A stretch of 64,000 nt of DNA from Phycisphaeraceae bacterium (GCA_026126305.1 JAHCJI010000013.1:1-64000), one strand, 5' to 3'; counted from the stretch's first letter, positions 52,185-61,853 are shown. Notes: generated from the sequence alone by a model not told the origin. Numbers and translations: made by a program.

Positions 52185-52475
52185 ATGCCGAAGACCAAGC
52201 CCCACAAGGGCACGCTCAAGCGGATCCGGATCTCCAAGTCGGGCAAGGTGCGCCACCGCTCGGCGAACCACAAGCACTTGAGCTCGCACAAGTCTGGCAA
52301 GCGTCTGCGTCAGCTGCGCAAGGACCGGATCATGGCCAACCCGGACGCCAAGCGTCTGGAGAAGCTGCTTTTCCGCCGCCTGCGCGGGCGGACGCAGCCC
52401 AAGGCGACGATCAAGCGCAGCCCCAGCCCCGAGCAGCGCCGCGCCGCTCAGGAGGCCGCCGCGTCGGAGAACTGA
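52185..52475 (+). CDS. rpmI: Large ribosomal subunit protein bL35, extended C-terminus
   Basis: A 96-residue ribosomal protein starting MPKTKPHKGTLKRIRISKSGKVRHRSANHKHLSSHKSGKRLRQLRK, the L35 core. Usual length is about 65 residues; here ~30 basic residues are added after the core (RLEKLLFRRLRGRTQPKATIKRSPSPEQRR). GGAAGGGG lies about nine nt before ATG 52185. It precedes rplT as usual, but infC is not upstream. Confidence 0.94.
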   Translation: MPKTKPHKGTLKRIRISKSGKVRHRSANHKHLSSHKSGKRLRQLRKDRIMANPDAKRLEKLLFRRLRGRTQPKATIKRSPSPEQRRAAQEAAASEN

Positions 52476-52576
52476 ATCGGCCCCTCGTATTGAGATATTC
52501 ATGAGGCCCCGGCTCGGGCCATAAGCCGGCTGGACAACCCAGCCGCCCCAAAGCCGGAGGCAGGAGGTTCTGACCC

Positions 52577-52969
52577 ATGCCACGCGTTCGTATCGGTTCG
52601 GCCCGTAATCGCGCCCGCAAGCGCATCCTCCGCGACGCCCGGGGCTATTACGGCACCCGCGGCAACCACCGCTACTTGGCCAAGGAGGCGGTCATCCGCG
52701 GCGGGGCGTTTGCTTATGCCCACCGCCGCCTGCGTAAGCGCGACATGCGCAGCCTGTGGATCACCCGAGTCACCGCCGCCTGCAAGATGCGTGGCACGCG
52801 CTACAGCGTGGTGGTCAACGGGCTGAAGATGGCCGGCATCACGCTCAACCGCAAGATGCTCAGCCAGGTAGCCATCGAGGATCCCAAGCTGTTCGATACG
52901 CTGGTGGAGACCGCATTGAAGCACACCACCTCGGGCAACCCCGGGCAGTTCAAGCCCGCGACGGTCTGA
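52577..52969 (+). CDS. rplT: Large ribosomal subunit protein bL20
   Basis: A 130-residue 23S-binding assembly protein starting MPRVRIGSARNRARKRILRDARGYYGTRGNHRYLAKEAVIRGGAFAYAHRRLRKRDMRSLWITR, the canonical L20 core. The 101-nt gap after rpmI contains GC-rich inverted segments (AAGCCGG, CCGGCT) that could be an L20-responsive leader, not proved. GGAGG precedes the ATG. A terminator follows. Confidence 0.97.
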   Translation: MPRVRIGSARNRARKRILRDARGYYGTRGNHRYLAKEAVIRGGAFAYAHRRLRKRDMRSLWITRVTAACKMRGTRYSVVVNGLKMAGITLNRKMLSQVAIEDPKLFDTLVETALKHTTSGNPGQFKPATV

Positions 52970-52993
52970 GATTCGAGCATGATATCTACGAGG

Positions 52994-53018
52994 CCCGGGC
53001 GCGGAGCCCGGGTTTTTT
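52994..53018 (+). terminator. Intrinsic terminator after rplT
   Basis: Stem CCCGGGC (52994-53000) and GCCCGGG (53006-53012), loop GCGGA, then TTTTTT (53013-53018). It starts 25 bp after the rplT stop. Confidence 0.95.
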
Positions 53019-53039
53019 GTGCGCCGGGAGGGAAGTACA

Positions 53040-53067
53040 CCCGGGCTTGCGCCCGGGCCTCGTTTTT
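53040..53067 (+). terminator. Second terminator-like hairpin after rplT
   Basis: Stem CCCGGGC/GCCCGGG (53040-53046, 53051-53057), loop TTGC, then CCTCG and TTTTT. The T-run starts five nt from the stem, so it is weaker. It repeats the stem of the first terminator and abuts the stop codon of the convergent response-regulator gene. Confidence 0.55.
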
Positions 53068-53561
53068 CAGTCTTCTCGCATGAACTTGCGTAATTGGGCC
53101 TGGGCCTTGTCCAGGTCTTGCTGGAGCTGGCGCACCCGCAGCAGCGATCGGACGCGCGTGAGCAACTCGAGCTTGTTTACGGGCTTGGTCAGGAAGTCGT
53201 CGGCACCGCAGGCTACGGCCCGCTCCACGTCGCCCACCTCGCCCAGGGCGGTGACCATGATGATGGGGATCCCCTTGGTCTTGGGATCTTTCTTGAGCCG
53301 CTCGGTGGCCTGATACCCGCTCATGCGCGGCATCATGATGTCCATGAGGATGAGGTCTGGCGGGTTGGCCGCCGCCGCGTCGAGGGCGGCCTGTCCGTCG
53401 TGGGCGATGGCCACCTCGACCCCTAAGTCGTCGAGGTAAGCCTCGAGCAGCTCGGCATTCTGTGCGTTGTCGTCCACCACGAGCACCAGCCCGGAGACCT
53501 CGCCCAGTTCGGGGATTCCCATTGTCGGATCGGGGTCGGGCTGGCTCGACAGGCTGGACAT
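53067..53561 (-). CDS. Single-domain response regulator
   Basis: A 164-residue receiver protein. Acidic pocket VVDDN, phospho-acceptor Asp in ILMDIMMPRMSG, Thr in IIMVTALGE, and Lys in DDFLTKPVN are all intact. A short helix (LQQDLDKAQAQLRKF) is the only output part. Its kinase is not in the window. ATG 53561 has GGAGG six to seven nt upstream. Confidence 0.94.
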   Translation of the reverse strand: MSSLSSQPDPDPTMGIPELGEVSGLVLVVDDNAQNAELLEAYLDDLGVEVAIAHDGQAALDAAAANPPDLILMDIMMPRMSGYQATERLKKDPKTKGIPIIMVTALGEVGDVERAVACGADDFLTKPVNKLELLTRVRSLLRVRQLQQDLDKAQAQLRKFMRED

Positions 53562-53713
53562 ATGGGACCTCCGCTGTTCGCCGACGGTCTTGTGGCAAGA
53601 GGATAGGCTGGCCTGGGCAAGACGCTTTGGGCCTGTGGACTCTGGCGAGCCGATGCAGTGCCAGAGTGTTTGCAGATCGCGCAAGGGTATCTCGTTCGGG
53701 CAGGGAGGCATGC

Positions 53714-55285
53714 ATGCGGGCAGCCAGGATCGGTCGGCAATGGTCGGATCATGTTCAGTCGGGTCGGCTTGCGGGCATCATCGGCTGCCTGGCGCTGGTA
53801 CTGCTTGCCCTACCGGCGCTGGGCGACCTCCAGCGGGAGATCGACCGGGCCATCGCCGAGGCGAGCCTTGAAGGCATGTCCATCGGCGTGAGCGTGGTCG
53901 ACCTGCGGACAGGCCGACGCCTTGCGGAAGTGCGGGCGTATGAGCCTCTGATTCCGGCATCGAACATGAAACTGCTGACGAGCGCTGCGGCGCTGATGAC
54001 CCTGGGCGAGGGCTTCCTCTTCGAGACCCGTTTCGTGCTGGCCGGCGATCGCCTTGTGGTCGTGGGATCGGGCGATCCGGGGCTGGGAGATCCGGCGTTG
54101 CTTTCTGCCTTGCCCGAGCCGATGGATGTCGAGAAGCTGCTGGATTTCATCGCCGAGACGATCGTGCAGGCCGGGCCCGGCGCGATCCGTGAGGTTGTGA
54201 TCGACGACCGGGTCTTCGAGCGGCCCTCGGTCCATGAGAGTTGGCCTCGTGACCAGTTGCAGCATTACTACTGCGCCGAGGTGGGCGGACTGAATTTTCA
54301 CCTGAACATCGTGAACGTGTTTGCCAGGCCAACATCGCTGAACCAGCCCGCGCGGGTCGCCATCGAGCCCATGGCCAGCGGCGTGGAGATCGACAACACG
54401 ACGCGCACCGTCGCCACGCAGACCAGCGCGGGCCGACCGCACACCAGCGCGCTCGCGGTTCTCCGCGATGACGCCGGCAACCGCCTGCGCGTTTCCGGGG
54501 CGATCTCCCGGTCCATCGCCGTGCCCACCGCCGTCCGAGATGGCGCGATGCTCTTTGGTGAGATGCTTGCCGAACGACTGGATCAGAAAGGGCTGACCAT
54601 CGGCCAGGCCCATCAGTTGCCGCGTGGCGCGGTGCGACGTGCGGCCGACGGCGAACGATTCGAAGGCCGGACGTTGCTGTTCATCAAGACGCCGCTGCCC
54701 GAGGTGCTCCGCCGGTGCAACACCGACAGTTACAACCTCCATGCCGATGCCCTGTTCAAGCGTCTGGGCCATGACTTAACGCGCGAGCCGGGGAGTTGGG
54801 CCTTGGGTTCGGCGGCCGTGCGGACGGTGCTGATCGACACGATCGGCCCGGGCTCGCTGGACGGCCTGCGGATCGCCGATGGCAGCGGCATGAGCCGGCA
54901 CAACCGCGTGAGCCCGGCAACGCTCAGCGCGCTGCTGGCTCACATGAACCTGCATGGTGGCCACTCGACGCGCGTGCTCTACCGAGAGTCGCTGGCCCGC
55001 TCCGGCCAGGGCACCTTGCGCAACAATTTTCTCAGCGAGCGTGAACTGCGACACGACGTGCTGGCCAAGACGGGCTTTCTGAACGGCGTGCGGTCGATCT
55101 CGGGGTACATCGCCCCCAAGGGTGGTGGCGAGCCGGTCGTCGCGTTTTCCATCCTCATGAACAACTTCAAGCCCACCGACAGCCTGCGCAGCCGGGAACT
55201 GCGCAACGAACTCGTTCGGCTGATCGACCGTGAGGCCGCCACGCTGCGTACCGGCTCGCTGGTCACCGAGCCAAGCACGCCTTGA
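53714..55285 (+). CDS. dacB: D-alanyl-D-alanine carboxypeptidase/endopeptidase, PBP4 (DacB) family
   Basis: A 523-residue periplasmic peptidase of family S13 that trims or cuts peptidoglycan cross-links. A signal region (IIGCLALVLLALPALG) is followed by the SxxK motif in PASNMK (S83-K86), the SxN motif in TDSYNLHADAL, and the KTG motif in LAKTGFLNGV. The mid insert between SxxK and SxN is of PBP4 type. GGGAGG lies five nt before ATG 53714. Together with mreBCD it shows the organism builds peptidoglycan. Confidence 0.93.
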   Translation: MRAARIGRQWSDHVQSGRLAGIIGCLALVLLALPALGDLQREIDRAIAEASLEGMSIGVSVVDLRTGRRLAEVRAYEPLIPASNMKLLTSAAALMTLGEGFLFETRFVLAGDRLVVVGSGDPGLGDPALLSALPEPMDVEKLLDFIAETIVQAGPGAIREVVIDDRVFERPSVHESWPRDQLQHYYCAEVGGLNFHLNIVNVFARPTSLNQPARVAIEPMASGVEIDNTTRTVATQTSAGRPHTSALAVLRDDAGNRLRVSGAISRSIAVPTAVRDGAMLFGEMLAERLDQKGLTIGQAHQLPRGAVRRAADGERFEGRTLLFIKTPLPEVLRRCNTDSYNLHADALFKRLGHDLTREPGSWALGSAAVRTVLIDTIGPGSLDGLRIADGSGMSRHNRVSPATLSALLAHMNLHGGHSTRVLYRESLARSGQGTLRNNFLSERELRHDVLAKTGFLNGVRSISGYIAPKGGGEPVVAFSILMNNFKPTDSLRSRELRNELVRLIDREAATLRTGSLVTEPSTP

Positions 55286-55294
55286 ACCTCCGCT

Positions 55295-57346
55295 TCAGCC
55301 CGGGCCGACAACCTCGCGCGTGTCTGCGAAACGAGACGCGGTCGATCGCACGCGCTCGGCTGATTGGTCGTCGCCGCGGATGACGGGAGGCCACGCCCGC
55401 ACGCCCATGCCTCGCAGCGTGCCGGTGGTCTTGGGCGTGGCGTCCCAGGCGCGGACGCGCTGGCCCTCGCGCACCGGCAGCGCGTCGCGGCCCGGGTCGC
55501 TGTTGGCCAGGAAATGGAACATCGCCTCGTCGGCATTGGCTGCGTTCACATGCTCGCCAAGGAAGACGACGTAGGGCACAGCCTGGCCGAGCGCCGCCAG
55601 CACGCGCTCCCAGAGTGCTTCGACATCGCCGCCTCGCGCGTCGGTGGCGATGAACAGCCAGCCGGGCACGGGCATGGCCGCGCCATCCACGCCCGAAACC
55701 ACACTGGCCGGATCGGGCAGGCTTCTGGGCGGTGGGTCGTCGGTCAGGCGGTCGCCGGGCATCTTGCGGGTGCAGTCGAAGCCGATCTTGGTGCCCGCGC
55801 CGAGCGCCGGGGCGGCGTGGTCGAGGATGTCCAAGGGGCCCTGGGTGAGCACCACGTCGGCGATGGGGTCGCAGCGCTCGGCGGCGAGGCGCAGTACGGC
55901 GTGGGCGTCGTGGACGTCCACGTCTTCGTCGACGATGAAAAGGCACTTGGTCCAGGCCATCTGCCCCGCCCCCCAGATGCTGGCCATCACACGCCGGCCC
56001 TGCATGGCGTAGGCCTTCTTGATCTTGACCATCGCGCAATTGTGGAAAGCGCCGAACAGCGGCAGGTCGTAGTCCTCGATGTCGTGGACGATGGTCTTGA
56101 GCAACGGCAGGAACAGCCGCTCGGTGGCCTTGCCCAGGAAGTAATCTTCCTGCGGCGGCAGGCCCACGACGGTGGTTGGGTAGATCGCGTTCTCGCGGTG
56201 GGTGAAGGCCGTGACCTTGACGATGGGGTATCGGTCGGGCATGGAGTAGAAGCCCGTGTGGTCGCCGAAGGGGCCCTCGAAGACCGCGCCCGGGCCGAGG
56301 GGCTCGTCGGTCTCACGCGGATCCCAACCGGGTAAGCCGGCCTCGGTACTGACCAATCCCTCGATGATCATCTCCGCGTCGGCCGGCACCCACAGCGGTA
56401 CGGTCTTGGCCCGGCACATGCGGATGCCCTTGCCATTGAGGAAGCCGGCCATGAGCAGCTCGCTGATGCCCGGCGGCAGCGGCGCGGTGGCGGCGTAGGG
56501 CAGCACGCTGGGCCCGCCCAGCGCGATGGCCACGGGCATGGGCTCGCCCAGCTTCTTCCAGCTCCGCCAGTGGCTCGCGCCGTCGTGGTGCAGGTGCCAG
56601 TGCATGGCCACGCGGTTCTTGCCCAGCAGTTGCACGCGGTACATGCCGATGTTGTGGCTCGCGGGCCTCTTCTCGTGGCGGTCGTCGGCGTGTATGGTGT
56701 GGATGCCGGCCAGCGTGATGTACCGGCCGCGGTACTTCGCGCTCCACTCGCCGTCTGGAATGTCAGGATGGCCAAGACCTTCGATCCCGTCGTTGATGCC
56801 CGCCGGGTAGCCCACGGCCTCGAAGTCTCCATCCAACGGCCAGCAGCGGAGGATGGGCAGGCGGGTGAGGTCGATGTCGTTGCCGGTGCGCACGACCTGC
56901 TGGCATGGGCCGGTGCCTTTGAGGCGCTTGGGGCCGATCTTCAGGAGCGGGGCGAATTGTTTGGCCTTCGCGATGGCCTCACTTAGAGAACGTGGGGGCT
57001 GGGGCTTGGTCAGTTCTCCGATGAGCGAGGCGATGGCTTCGAGGCCGCCTTGGCCGGCGCGGTGGCCCAGGGCCAACTCCATGCGCCGGTAACTGCCAAA
57101 GGCGTTGATGAGCACCGGGAAGTCGCTGCCTTGGACGTTGGTGAACAGCAGCGCCGGCCCACCCCGGTCGTGGAAGCGCGGGTCGTTGGCTTGCGTCGCG
57201 GCGGCGCAGGGGCTTGGGGCTTTGGCCTTGCTGGCAATGCTCGCCAGGTGGGCGATGTCGAGCACGGGCGACACGGGGTCGGCCACTTCCAGAAGTTCGC
57301 CCGCTTGTCGCAGGGCATCCACGAATCCACGCAGGTCTCCATACAT
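55295..57346 (-). CDS. ubiD: UbiD family prenylated-FMN-dependent decarboxylase
   Basis: A 683-residue (de)carboxylase. It starts MYGDLRGFVDALRQAGELLEV, the UbiD N-domain, and continues with LLFTNVQGSDFPVLINAFGS, HNIGMYRVQLLGKNRVAMHWH, and LPPGISELLMAGFLNG. HREDA-like terms near FTHRENAIYPTTVVGLPPQEDYF match the UbiD core. Larger than most UbiD (~490 residues), with ~190 extra residues at the C-terminus including DGAAMPVPGWLFIATDA. The substrate could be the octaprenyl-4-hydroxybenzoate/menaquinone precursor. No ubiX flavin prenyltransferase is adjacent. ATG 57346 lies 12 bp from a divergent start. Confidence 0.92.
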   Translation of the reverse strand: MYGDLRGFVDALRQAGELLEVADPVSPVLDIAHLASIASKAKAPSPCAAATQANDPRFHDRGGPALLFTNVQGSDFPVLINAFGSYRRMELALGHRAGQGGLEAIASLIGELTKPQPPRSLSEAIAKAKQFAPLLKIGPKRLKGTGPCQQVVRTGNDIDLTRLPILRCWPLDGDFEAVGYPAGINDGIEGLGHPDIPDGEWSAKYRGRYITLAGIHTIHADDRHEKRPASHNIGMYRVQLLGKNRVAMHWHLHHDGASHWRSWKKLGEPMPVAIALGGPSVLPYAATAPLPPGISELLMAGFLNGKGIRMCRAKTVPLWVPADAEMIIEGLVSTEAGLPGWDPRETDEPLGPGAVFEGPFGDHTGFYSMPDRYPIVKVTAFTHRENAIYPTTVVGLPPQEDYFLGKATERLFLPLLKTIVHDIEDYDLPLFGAFHNCAMVKIKKAYAMQGRRVMASIWGAGQMAWTKCLFIVDEDVDVHDAHAVLRLAAERCDPIADVVLTQGPLDILDHAAPALGAGTKIGFDCTRKMPGDRLTDDPPPRSLPDPASVVSGVDGAAMPVPGWLFIATDARGGDVEALWERVLAALGQAVPYVVFLGEHVNAANADEAMFHFLANSDPGRDALPVREGQRVRAWDATPKTTGTLRGMGVRAWPPVIRGDDQSAERVRSTASRFADTREVVGPG

Positions 57347-57358
57347 ACCCTCAACCCT

Positions 57359-58117
57359 ATGACCGACACCGCCCCCGGCACCGACGAGCATGGGAAGCCC
57401 CCAGCGGCCCACCCCTGGGACGAATTGGCCCGGATGGAAAGCCCGCCGTCGGCTTTCGCCTGCGCCGTCACGCGCGACTGGCCGGGTTACTTCAAGGCCG
57501 TGGCGGGCAAGGAGCCGCGCGAGACATTGGTCAAAGCCCTGGAGTTCATCGAGAAGCCGGGCCTGGCCATCGACCTGGGCTGCGGCGAAGGCCGCGACAC
57601 GGTCGAGTTGCTCGCCCGCGGCTGGCGGGTGCTGGCCATCGACGGGCACGAGATGGCCTTGGACCTCACTCGGCACCACCCCAGGCTGCCGACGGGGGCG
57701 CTGGCGCGCCTCGAAGTGGTCCACGAAGAGATGGAAGCCGCACGCCTGCCCACGTGCGACCTGCTCAACGCCAGCTTCAGCCTGCCCTTCTGCCGGCCCG
57801 AAGCCTTCGATGGTCTTTGGGAACGCATCCACGCGGCCGTTCGACCCGGGGGCCTCTTCGCCGGCCAACTCTTCGGCGACCGCGACACGTGGGCTTCGCT
57901 GCCCGACCGCAGCCACCATACCCGCCGCCGTGTGGGCGAATTGTTCCGAGGCCGGTACCGGCTCGAACACTTCCAGGAAGACGAGCGCGACGGGCAGGAC
58001 GCTCGGGGCAACGCCAAGCACTGGCACGTGTTCCACTTCGTTGCCCGCCGATGCCCGGACGCTGCAATCCCGGGCGGCCCAAGCCCAACAAACATGCCCA
58101 AGGGGGCCTGCCCATGA
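57359..58117 (+). CDS. SAM-dependent methyltransferase
   Basis: A 252-residue class I methyltransferase. The SAM-binding motif is LAIDLGCGEGRDTVELLARGWRVLAIDGHEMAL; motif II is CDLLNASFSLPFCR and motif III is RPGGLFAGQLFGDRDTW. The acceptor cannot be read. No ribosome site precedes ATG 57359, which lies 13 bp from the divergent ubiD start, so translation may be leaderless. Its stop overlaps the ABC ATPase start (ATGA, 58114-58117). Confidence 0.88.
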   Translation: MTDTAPGTDEHGKPPAAHPWDELARMESPPSAFACAVTRDWPGYFKAVAGKEPRETLVKALEFIEKPGLAIDLGCGEGRDTVELLARGWRVLAIDGHEMALDLTRHHPRLPTGALARLEVVHEEMEAARLPTCDLLNASFSLPFCRPEAFDGLWERIHAAVRPGGLFAGQLFGDRDTWASLPDRSHHTRRRVGELFRGRYRLEHFQEDERDGQDARGNAKHWHVFHFVARRCPDAAIPGGPSPTNMPKGACP

Positions 58118-59133
58118 GTGATATGGTCGTGTCGGTCCAGAATCTCGAGAAGCGTTATGGCGGCATGGGCCGCAAGGTCCACGCCCTGCGCGGCGTCACG
58201 ATGGACGTGCCGCGGGGGTCGATCTTCGGGCTGCTGGGCCCCAACGGCGCGGGCAAGAGCACGCTGGTCAAGATCCTCATCACCGCCGTCAAACGCAGCG
58301 GCGGCGGCGGCACGGTGCTGGGCCGGCCCATCGGCAACAAGGACGCCCTGCGCAAGGTGGGGTATCTGCCCGAGCACCACAACCTGCCCAAGCACCTGAC
58401 CGGGCGGCAGGTCATCGAGTTCTTCGGCGCCATGAGCAACATGCCCCGGGCCGAACGCAAGCGCCGCGCCGACGAGTTGCTCGACCTGGTCAAGATGCGC
58501 GACTGGCATAAGAAAAAGGTTGGCGGCTACTCCAAGGGCATGCGCCAGCGCATCGGCATCGCCCAGGCGCTGGTGAGCGATCCGGACCTGGTCATCCTCG
58601 ACGAGCCCACCGACGGCGTGGATCCCGCGGGCCGGCGCGACATCCGCGTCATGCTCCAGCGGATGCGCGACGATGGGCGGACGGTCTTCATCAACAGCCA
58701 CCTGCTTGGCGAGCTGGAACTGGTGTGCGACACGGTGGCCATCATGCACAAGGGCAACGTCGTTTCCATGGGAACGATCGAACAACTCACCCGCGGCATG
58801 CAACGCTACGAGGTCGAGGTCGATCGACCCGATCCGATGTCGCTGGTGGAGACGATCGTCCAACGAGCCCCTCGCGCGAGCGAGGGGGATGCGCCTTCGC
58901 GAACGCGCGTGCTGGCCACCGGCGAGACCATCGAGGCACGGGAGAACCGCCTGTTCGTGGGCACCACCGACGCGCAGGCCATCCAGCCCGTGCTCGACGC
59001 CATCCGCGCCAAGGGCGGGGTCATCAAGGAAGTCCGCACGCACCGGCCCTCGCTCGAGGACCTGTTCATGCAAGCCGTCGAGCAAGACGACAGCCCCGGC
59101 GCGGCCCGCGGCAAGGATGGGGGTCGCCCGTGA
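58114..59133 (+). CDS. ABC transporter ATP-binding protein
   Basis: A 339-residue ATPase of the type found with ABC-2-like export or Gld-type systems. Walker A is LLGPNGAGKSTLVKIL, Q-loop VGYLPEHHNLPKHLTG, signature GGYSKGMRQRIGIAQAL, Walker B LVILDEPTDGVDPAG, H-loop INSHLLGE. The C-terminal ~110 residues form a regulatory extension (ARENRLFVGTTDAQAIQPVLDAI). Four-base overlaps on both sides make it the middle gene of methyltransferase-ATPase-permease. Confidence 0.94.
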   Translation: MSDMVVSVQNLEKRYGGMGRKVHALRGVTMDVPRGSIFGLLGPNGAGKSTLVKILITAVKRSGGGGTVLGRPIGNKDALRKVGYLPEHHNLPKHLTGRQVIEFFGAMSNMPRAERKRRADELLDLVKMRDWHKKKVGGYSKGMRQRIGIAQALVSDPDLVILDEPTDGVDPAGRRDIRVMLQRMRDDGRTVFINSHLLGELELVCDTVAIMHKGNVVSMGTIEQLTRGMQRYEVEVDRPDPMSLVETIVQRAPRASEGDAPSRTRVLATGETIEARENRLFVGTTDAQAIQPVLDAIRAKGGVIKEVRTHRPSLEDLFMQAVEQDDSPGAARGKDGGRP

Positions 59134-60290
59134 TCACGCAGACGCTGGCCTTGCTCGTCGACGCTTACCGCGAACTGTGCGCCAAGAAGCTCTTCTGGAT
59201 CACCATGGGCCTCAGCGGCCTGGTCGTGCTGGCCTTTGCCATGGTGGGCATCAACGAGCAGGGCATCACGCTGCTGTGGTTCCAGCTGCCCGCCGAGGCC
59301 TTTGGCGCCCGCATGACCAGCGAGACGCTGCCCCCCGGCCTGCTGTACCGCTTCATGTTCTCGAGCCTGGCGGTGCCCATCTGGCTCAGTTGGGTGGCCG
59401 TCATCCTGGGGCTCGTCTCCACCGCCGGCATGATCCCCGACCTCATCCAGGGTGGCACCATCGAGGCCGTGCTCAGCCGGCCCATCGGCCGCGTCCGGCT
59501 GCTGCTGACCAAGTTCGTGGGCGGGCTGCTGTTCATGGCCCTCCAGGTGGGCGTGTTCAGCGCGTTGGTCTTCATCGTCATCGGGCTGCGTGGTGGCTCG
59601 TGGGCGCCCGAGGTCTTCCTGGCGGTGCCCATCGTCGTGGCGATGTTCAGTTACCTGTTCGCCGTGTGCGTGCTGCTGGGGCTCCTGACGCGTTCCACCG
59701 TCGCCGCCTTGTTGCTGACGATGCTGTTCTGGATGGTCGTGTTCGTCGTGAACACCGGCGACAACATCGCCGTCAGCATGCACGAGCAGATCAAGGCCGA
59801 CCTTCGCCTCCAGCAGAGCCGCCTCGAACGCATGGAACGCAACGCCACACAGGCGATCCTTGCCGAACGCAACGAGCAGCGGGCCGAGCAGGGCCTGGAA
59901 CCACTGGCCGAGATCCGGCCCACCGACGACGATCTGATCGCCCGCGACCCGCGCATCCCTTCCCGGCGCGACACCATCCGATCCGCCCAGTCCAGCGAGC
60001 GACTGGCCAGCCGCTGGCGGCAGGGCATCTACATCGGCAAGAGCGTCTTCCCCAAGACCCAGGAGACCATCGGCCTGCTCGAGCGCTGGACGGTCGATCG
60101 CGAGGCCCTGGCCCAGCTCGGGATCATGCCCGAGGACGACGACAAGATGCTCGCGCAGCGGCAAGGGCAACAGGCCACCGCCGAGGCCCTCCACGCGCGA
60201 TCGCTCTGGTGGGTGCTGGGCACGAGCTTCGTGTTCATGGCCGTGGTGCTGGGTGTCTCGGCGGTCATCTTTCAACGCCGGGACTTCTAG
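59130..60290 (+). CDS. ABC transporter permease (ABC-2 type)
   Basis: A 386-residue membrane protein. About six membrane helices (LFWITMGLSGLVVLAFAMVG, VPIWLSWVAVILGLVSTAGMI, LLTKFVGGLLFMALQVGVFSALVFIVIGL, VAMFSYLFAVCVLLGLLTRSTVAALLLTMLFWMVVFVV and a last one near the C-terminus). The GGTIEAVLSRPIGRVRLLLTKF block resembles ABC-2 permeases. A ~140-residue cytoplasmic or periplasmic loop with coiled-coil features separates the last helix. Start is GTG 59130, overlapping the ATPase stop by four bases. Substrate unknown. Confidence 0.88.
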   Translation: MITQTLALLVDAYRELCAKKLFWITMGLSGLVVLAFAMVGINEQGITLLWFQLPAEAFGARMTSETLPPGLLYRFMFSSLAVPIWLSWVAVILGLVSTAGMIPDLIQGGTIEAVLSRPIGRVRLLLTKFVGGLLFMALQVGVFSALVFIVIGLRGGSWAPEVFLAVPIVVAMFSYLFAVCVLLGLLTRSTVAALLLTMLFWMVVFVVNTGDNIAVSMHEQIKADLRLQQSRLERMERNATQAILAERNEQRAEQGLEPLAEIRPTDDDLIARDPRIPSRRDTIRSAQSSERLASRWRQGIYIGKSVFPKTQETIGLLERWTVDREALAQLGIMPEDDDKMLAQRQGQQATAEALHARSLWWVLGTSFVFMAVVLGVSAVIFQRRDF

Positions 60291-60296
60291 CCACGC

Positions 60297-61853
60297 TCAT
60301 CCGAGCCAGGCGTCCTCGAAGGCCATGCCCGGGGCCACCACCGCCGCGTCGCCGCGCTCGAGCATGCCCGCCACCGGGTAGGCGCAGTAGTCCAGCGCGA
60401 AAGCGCCCGCGGGCCGATGGTTGCCGCTGGTGCCCAGCCCGCCAAAGGGCAGCTTGCTGCTGGCCCCCGCCGTGGCGCAGTTGAGGTTCACGCAGCCCGC
60501 GCGGGCGTCGGCCAGAAAGTCCGCGATGGTCTTTTCATCTTTCGTGAAGATGCTCGCGGCCAGGCCGTAGCGCGTGGCGTTGACCTGCTCGATGCCCTCT
60601 TCGTACGACGATACCGTGGCGATGCGCAGCATGGGGCCGAAGACCTCCACGTCGCAGCCGGCATCATCGCCTTCGCCCGCGGTGAAGCGATCGACGCGGA
60701 CCACGCCGGGGGTGACATAGGAGCCATCGGGCAGCGAGGACGGGGCGGTAGCCGGCATCAGGATCTCGCCGCCGCGTTCGGCCGCGCGGGCCTGGAAGCC
60801 CAGCACCGCGTCGCGGGCGTGGTCGTCGATGATCGGGCCCATGAAGATGGGGGCCTCGCTGCCGGGCGGGCCCACGACCATCGACGCGGCGGCCTTGAGG
60901 ATCGCCGGGATGAGCCGGCCCGCCACGGCCTCGTGGACGATCAGTCGCCGCCCGCAGGTGCAGCGCTGGCCCGTGGTGACGAACGCGCCGCGGGCGACCT
61001 CGATGGCCGCCTGCCGCAGGTCGGCGTCGGGCATCACCAGCACGCCGTTGTTGCCGCCCATCTCCAGCGCGACGATGCGCCCGGGGCGGTCGAGGTTCTG
61101 TTCGAGGATCTTTCGCCCCACGGGCCAGGAGCCGGTGAACGCGATGCCGTCGATGCCCGGGTGGTTCACCAGGCGCTGGGCCACGTCGGCCTTGCCCTGC
61201 ACCAGGTTCAGCACGCCTTTGGGCGCACCGGCCTCGTCCAGGGCCTGCTGGAGCAATTCGACGATGAGCTGCCCCACCGCCGGCGCTTTGTCGCTGGGCT
61301 TGAGCACCACGGTGTTGCCCATCAAGAGCGCGGGCACGATGTGGCCGTTGGGCAGGTGCGCGGGGAAGTTGAACGGGCCCACCACCGCCATCACCCCGTG
61401 CGGGCGGAACCAGCAGCGGCCCTCCCTGGCCTGGCCCAGGTCCAGCGAGAAGCCGCTGACGCGCTGGCGGCCCGTGTGCGGGCCGGTCTCCAGCGTGATG
61501 TCCACCTTGCCGGCCAGGGCGGCGGCCTCCTGCTTGCAGTCCCACATCGCCTTGCCCACTTCCCGGGCGATCAGCTCGGCGATGCTCCCGGCACGCTCGG
61601 TCGCCAGCGCCTTGTACCGCAGCAGCACGCCCGCGCGCTGCTCGAGGCTCCAGCGGCTCCACTGGCGCAGGGCCCCCCGTGCGGCCTCCACAGCCGCGTC
61701 GACGTGCTCGGGCACGGGCGAGCCCGACCACACCACGCGGCCGCGCTGCGAGGGGTCCAGCGACACCAGCGCGTCGCCGGCGATGGGCTCGAATCGGCCG
61801 CCAACGAGGTTGCTGGGCGGGTTGGACAGGATCTCTTGGGCGGCGGCGGTCAT
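60297..61853 (-). CDS. astD: N-succinylglutamate-5-semialdehyde dehydrogenase
   Basis: A 518-residue NAD-dependent aldehyde dehydrogenase of the AstD group, oxidising succinylglutamate semialdehyde in arginine succinyltransferase catabolism. Catalytic Cys is in TTGQRCTCGRR, general-base Glu in VALEMGGNNG, and the NAD site in PFNFPAHLPNGHIVPALLMGNTVVLKPSD. GGAGGA lies nine to ten nt before ATG 61853. Four-base overlap with astA upstream supports the specific assignment over other aldehyde dehydrogenases. Confidence 0.9.
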   Translation of the reverse strand: MTAAAQEILSNPPSNLVGGRFEPIAGDALVSLDPSQRGRVVWSGSPVPEHVDAAVEAARGALRQWSRWSLEQRAGVLLRYKALATERAGSIAELIAREVGKAMWDCKQEAAALAGKVDITLETGPHTGRQRVSGFSLDLGQAREGRCWFRPHGVMAVVGPFNFPAHLPNGHIVPALLMGNTVVLKPSDKAPAVGQLIVELLQQALDEAGAPKGVLNLVQGKADVAQRLVNHPGIDGIAFTGSWPVGRKILEQNLDRPGRIVALEMGGNNGVLVMPDADLRQAAIEVARGAFVTTGQRCTCGRRLIVHEAVAGRLIPAILKAAASMVVGPPGSEAPIFMGPIIDDHARDAVLGFQARAAERGGEILMPATAPSSLPDGSYVTPGVVRVDRFTAGEGDDAGCDVEVFGPMLRIATVSSYEEGIEQVNATRYGLAASIFTKDEKTIADFLADARAGCVNLNCATAGASSKLPFGGLGTSGNHRPAGAFALDYCAYPVAGMLERGDAAVVAPGMAFEDAWLG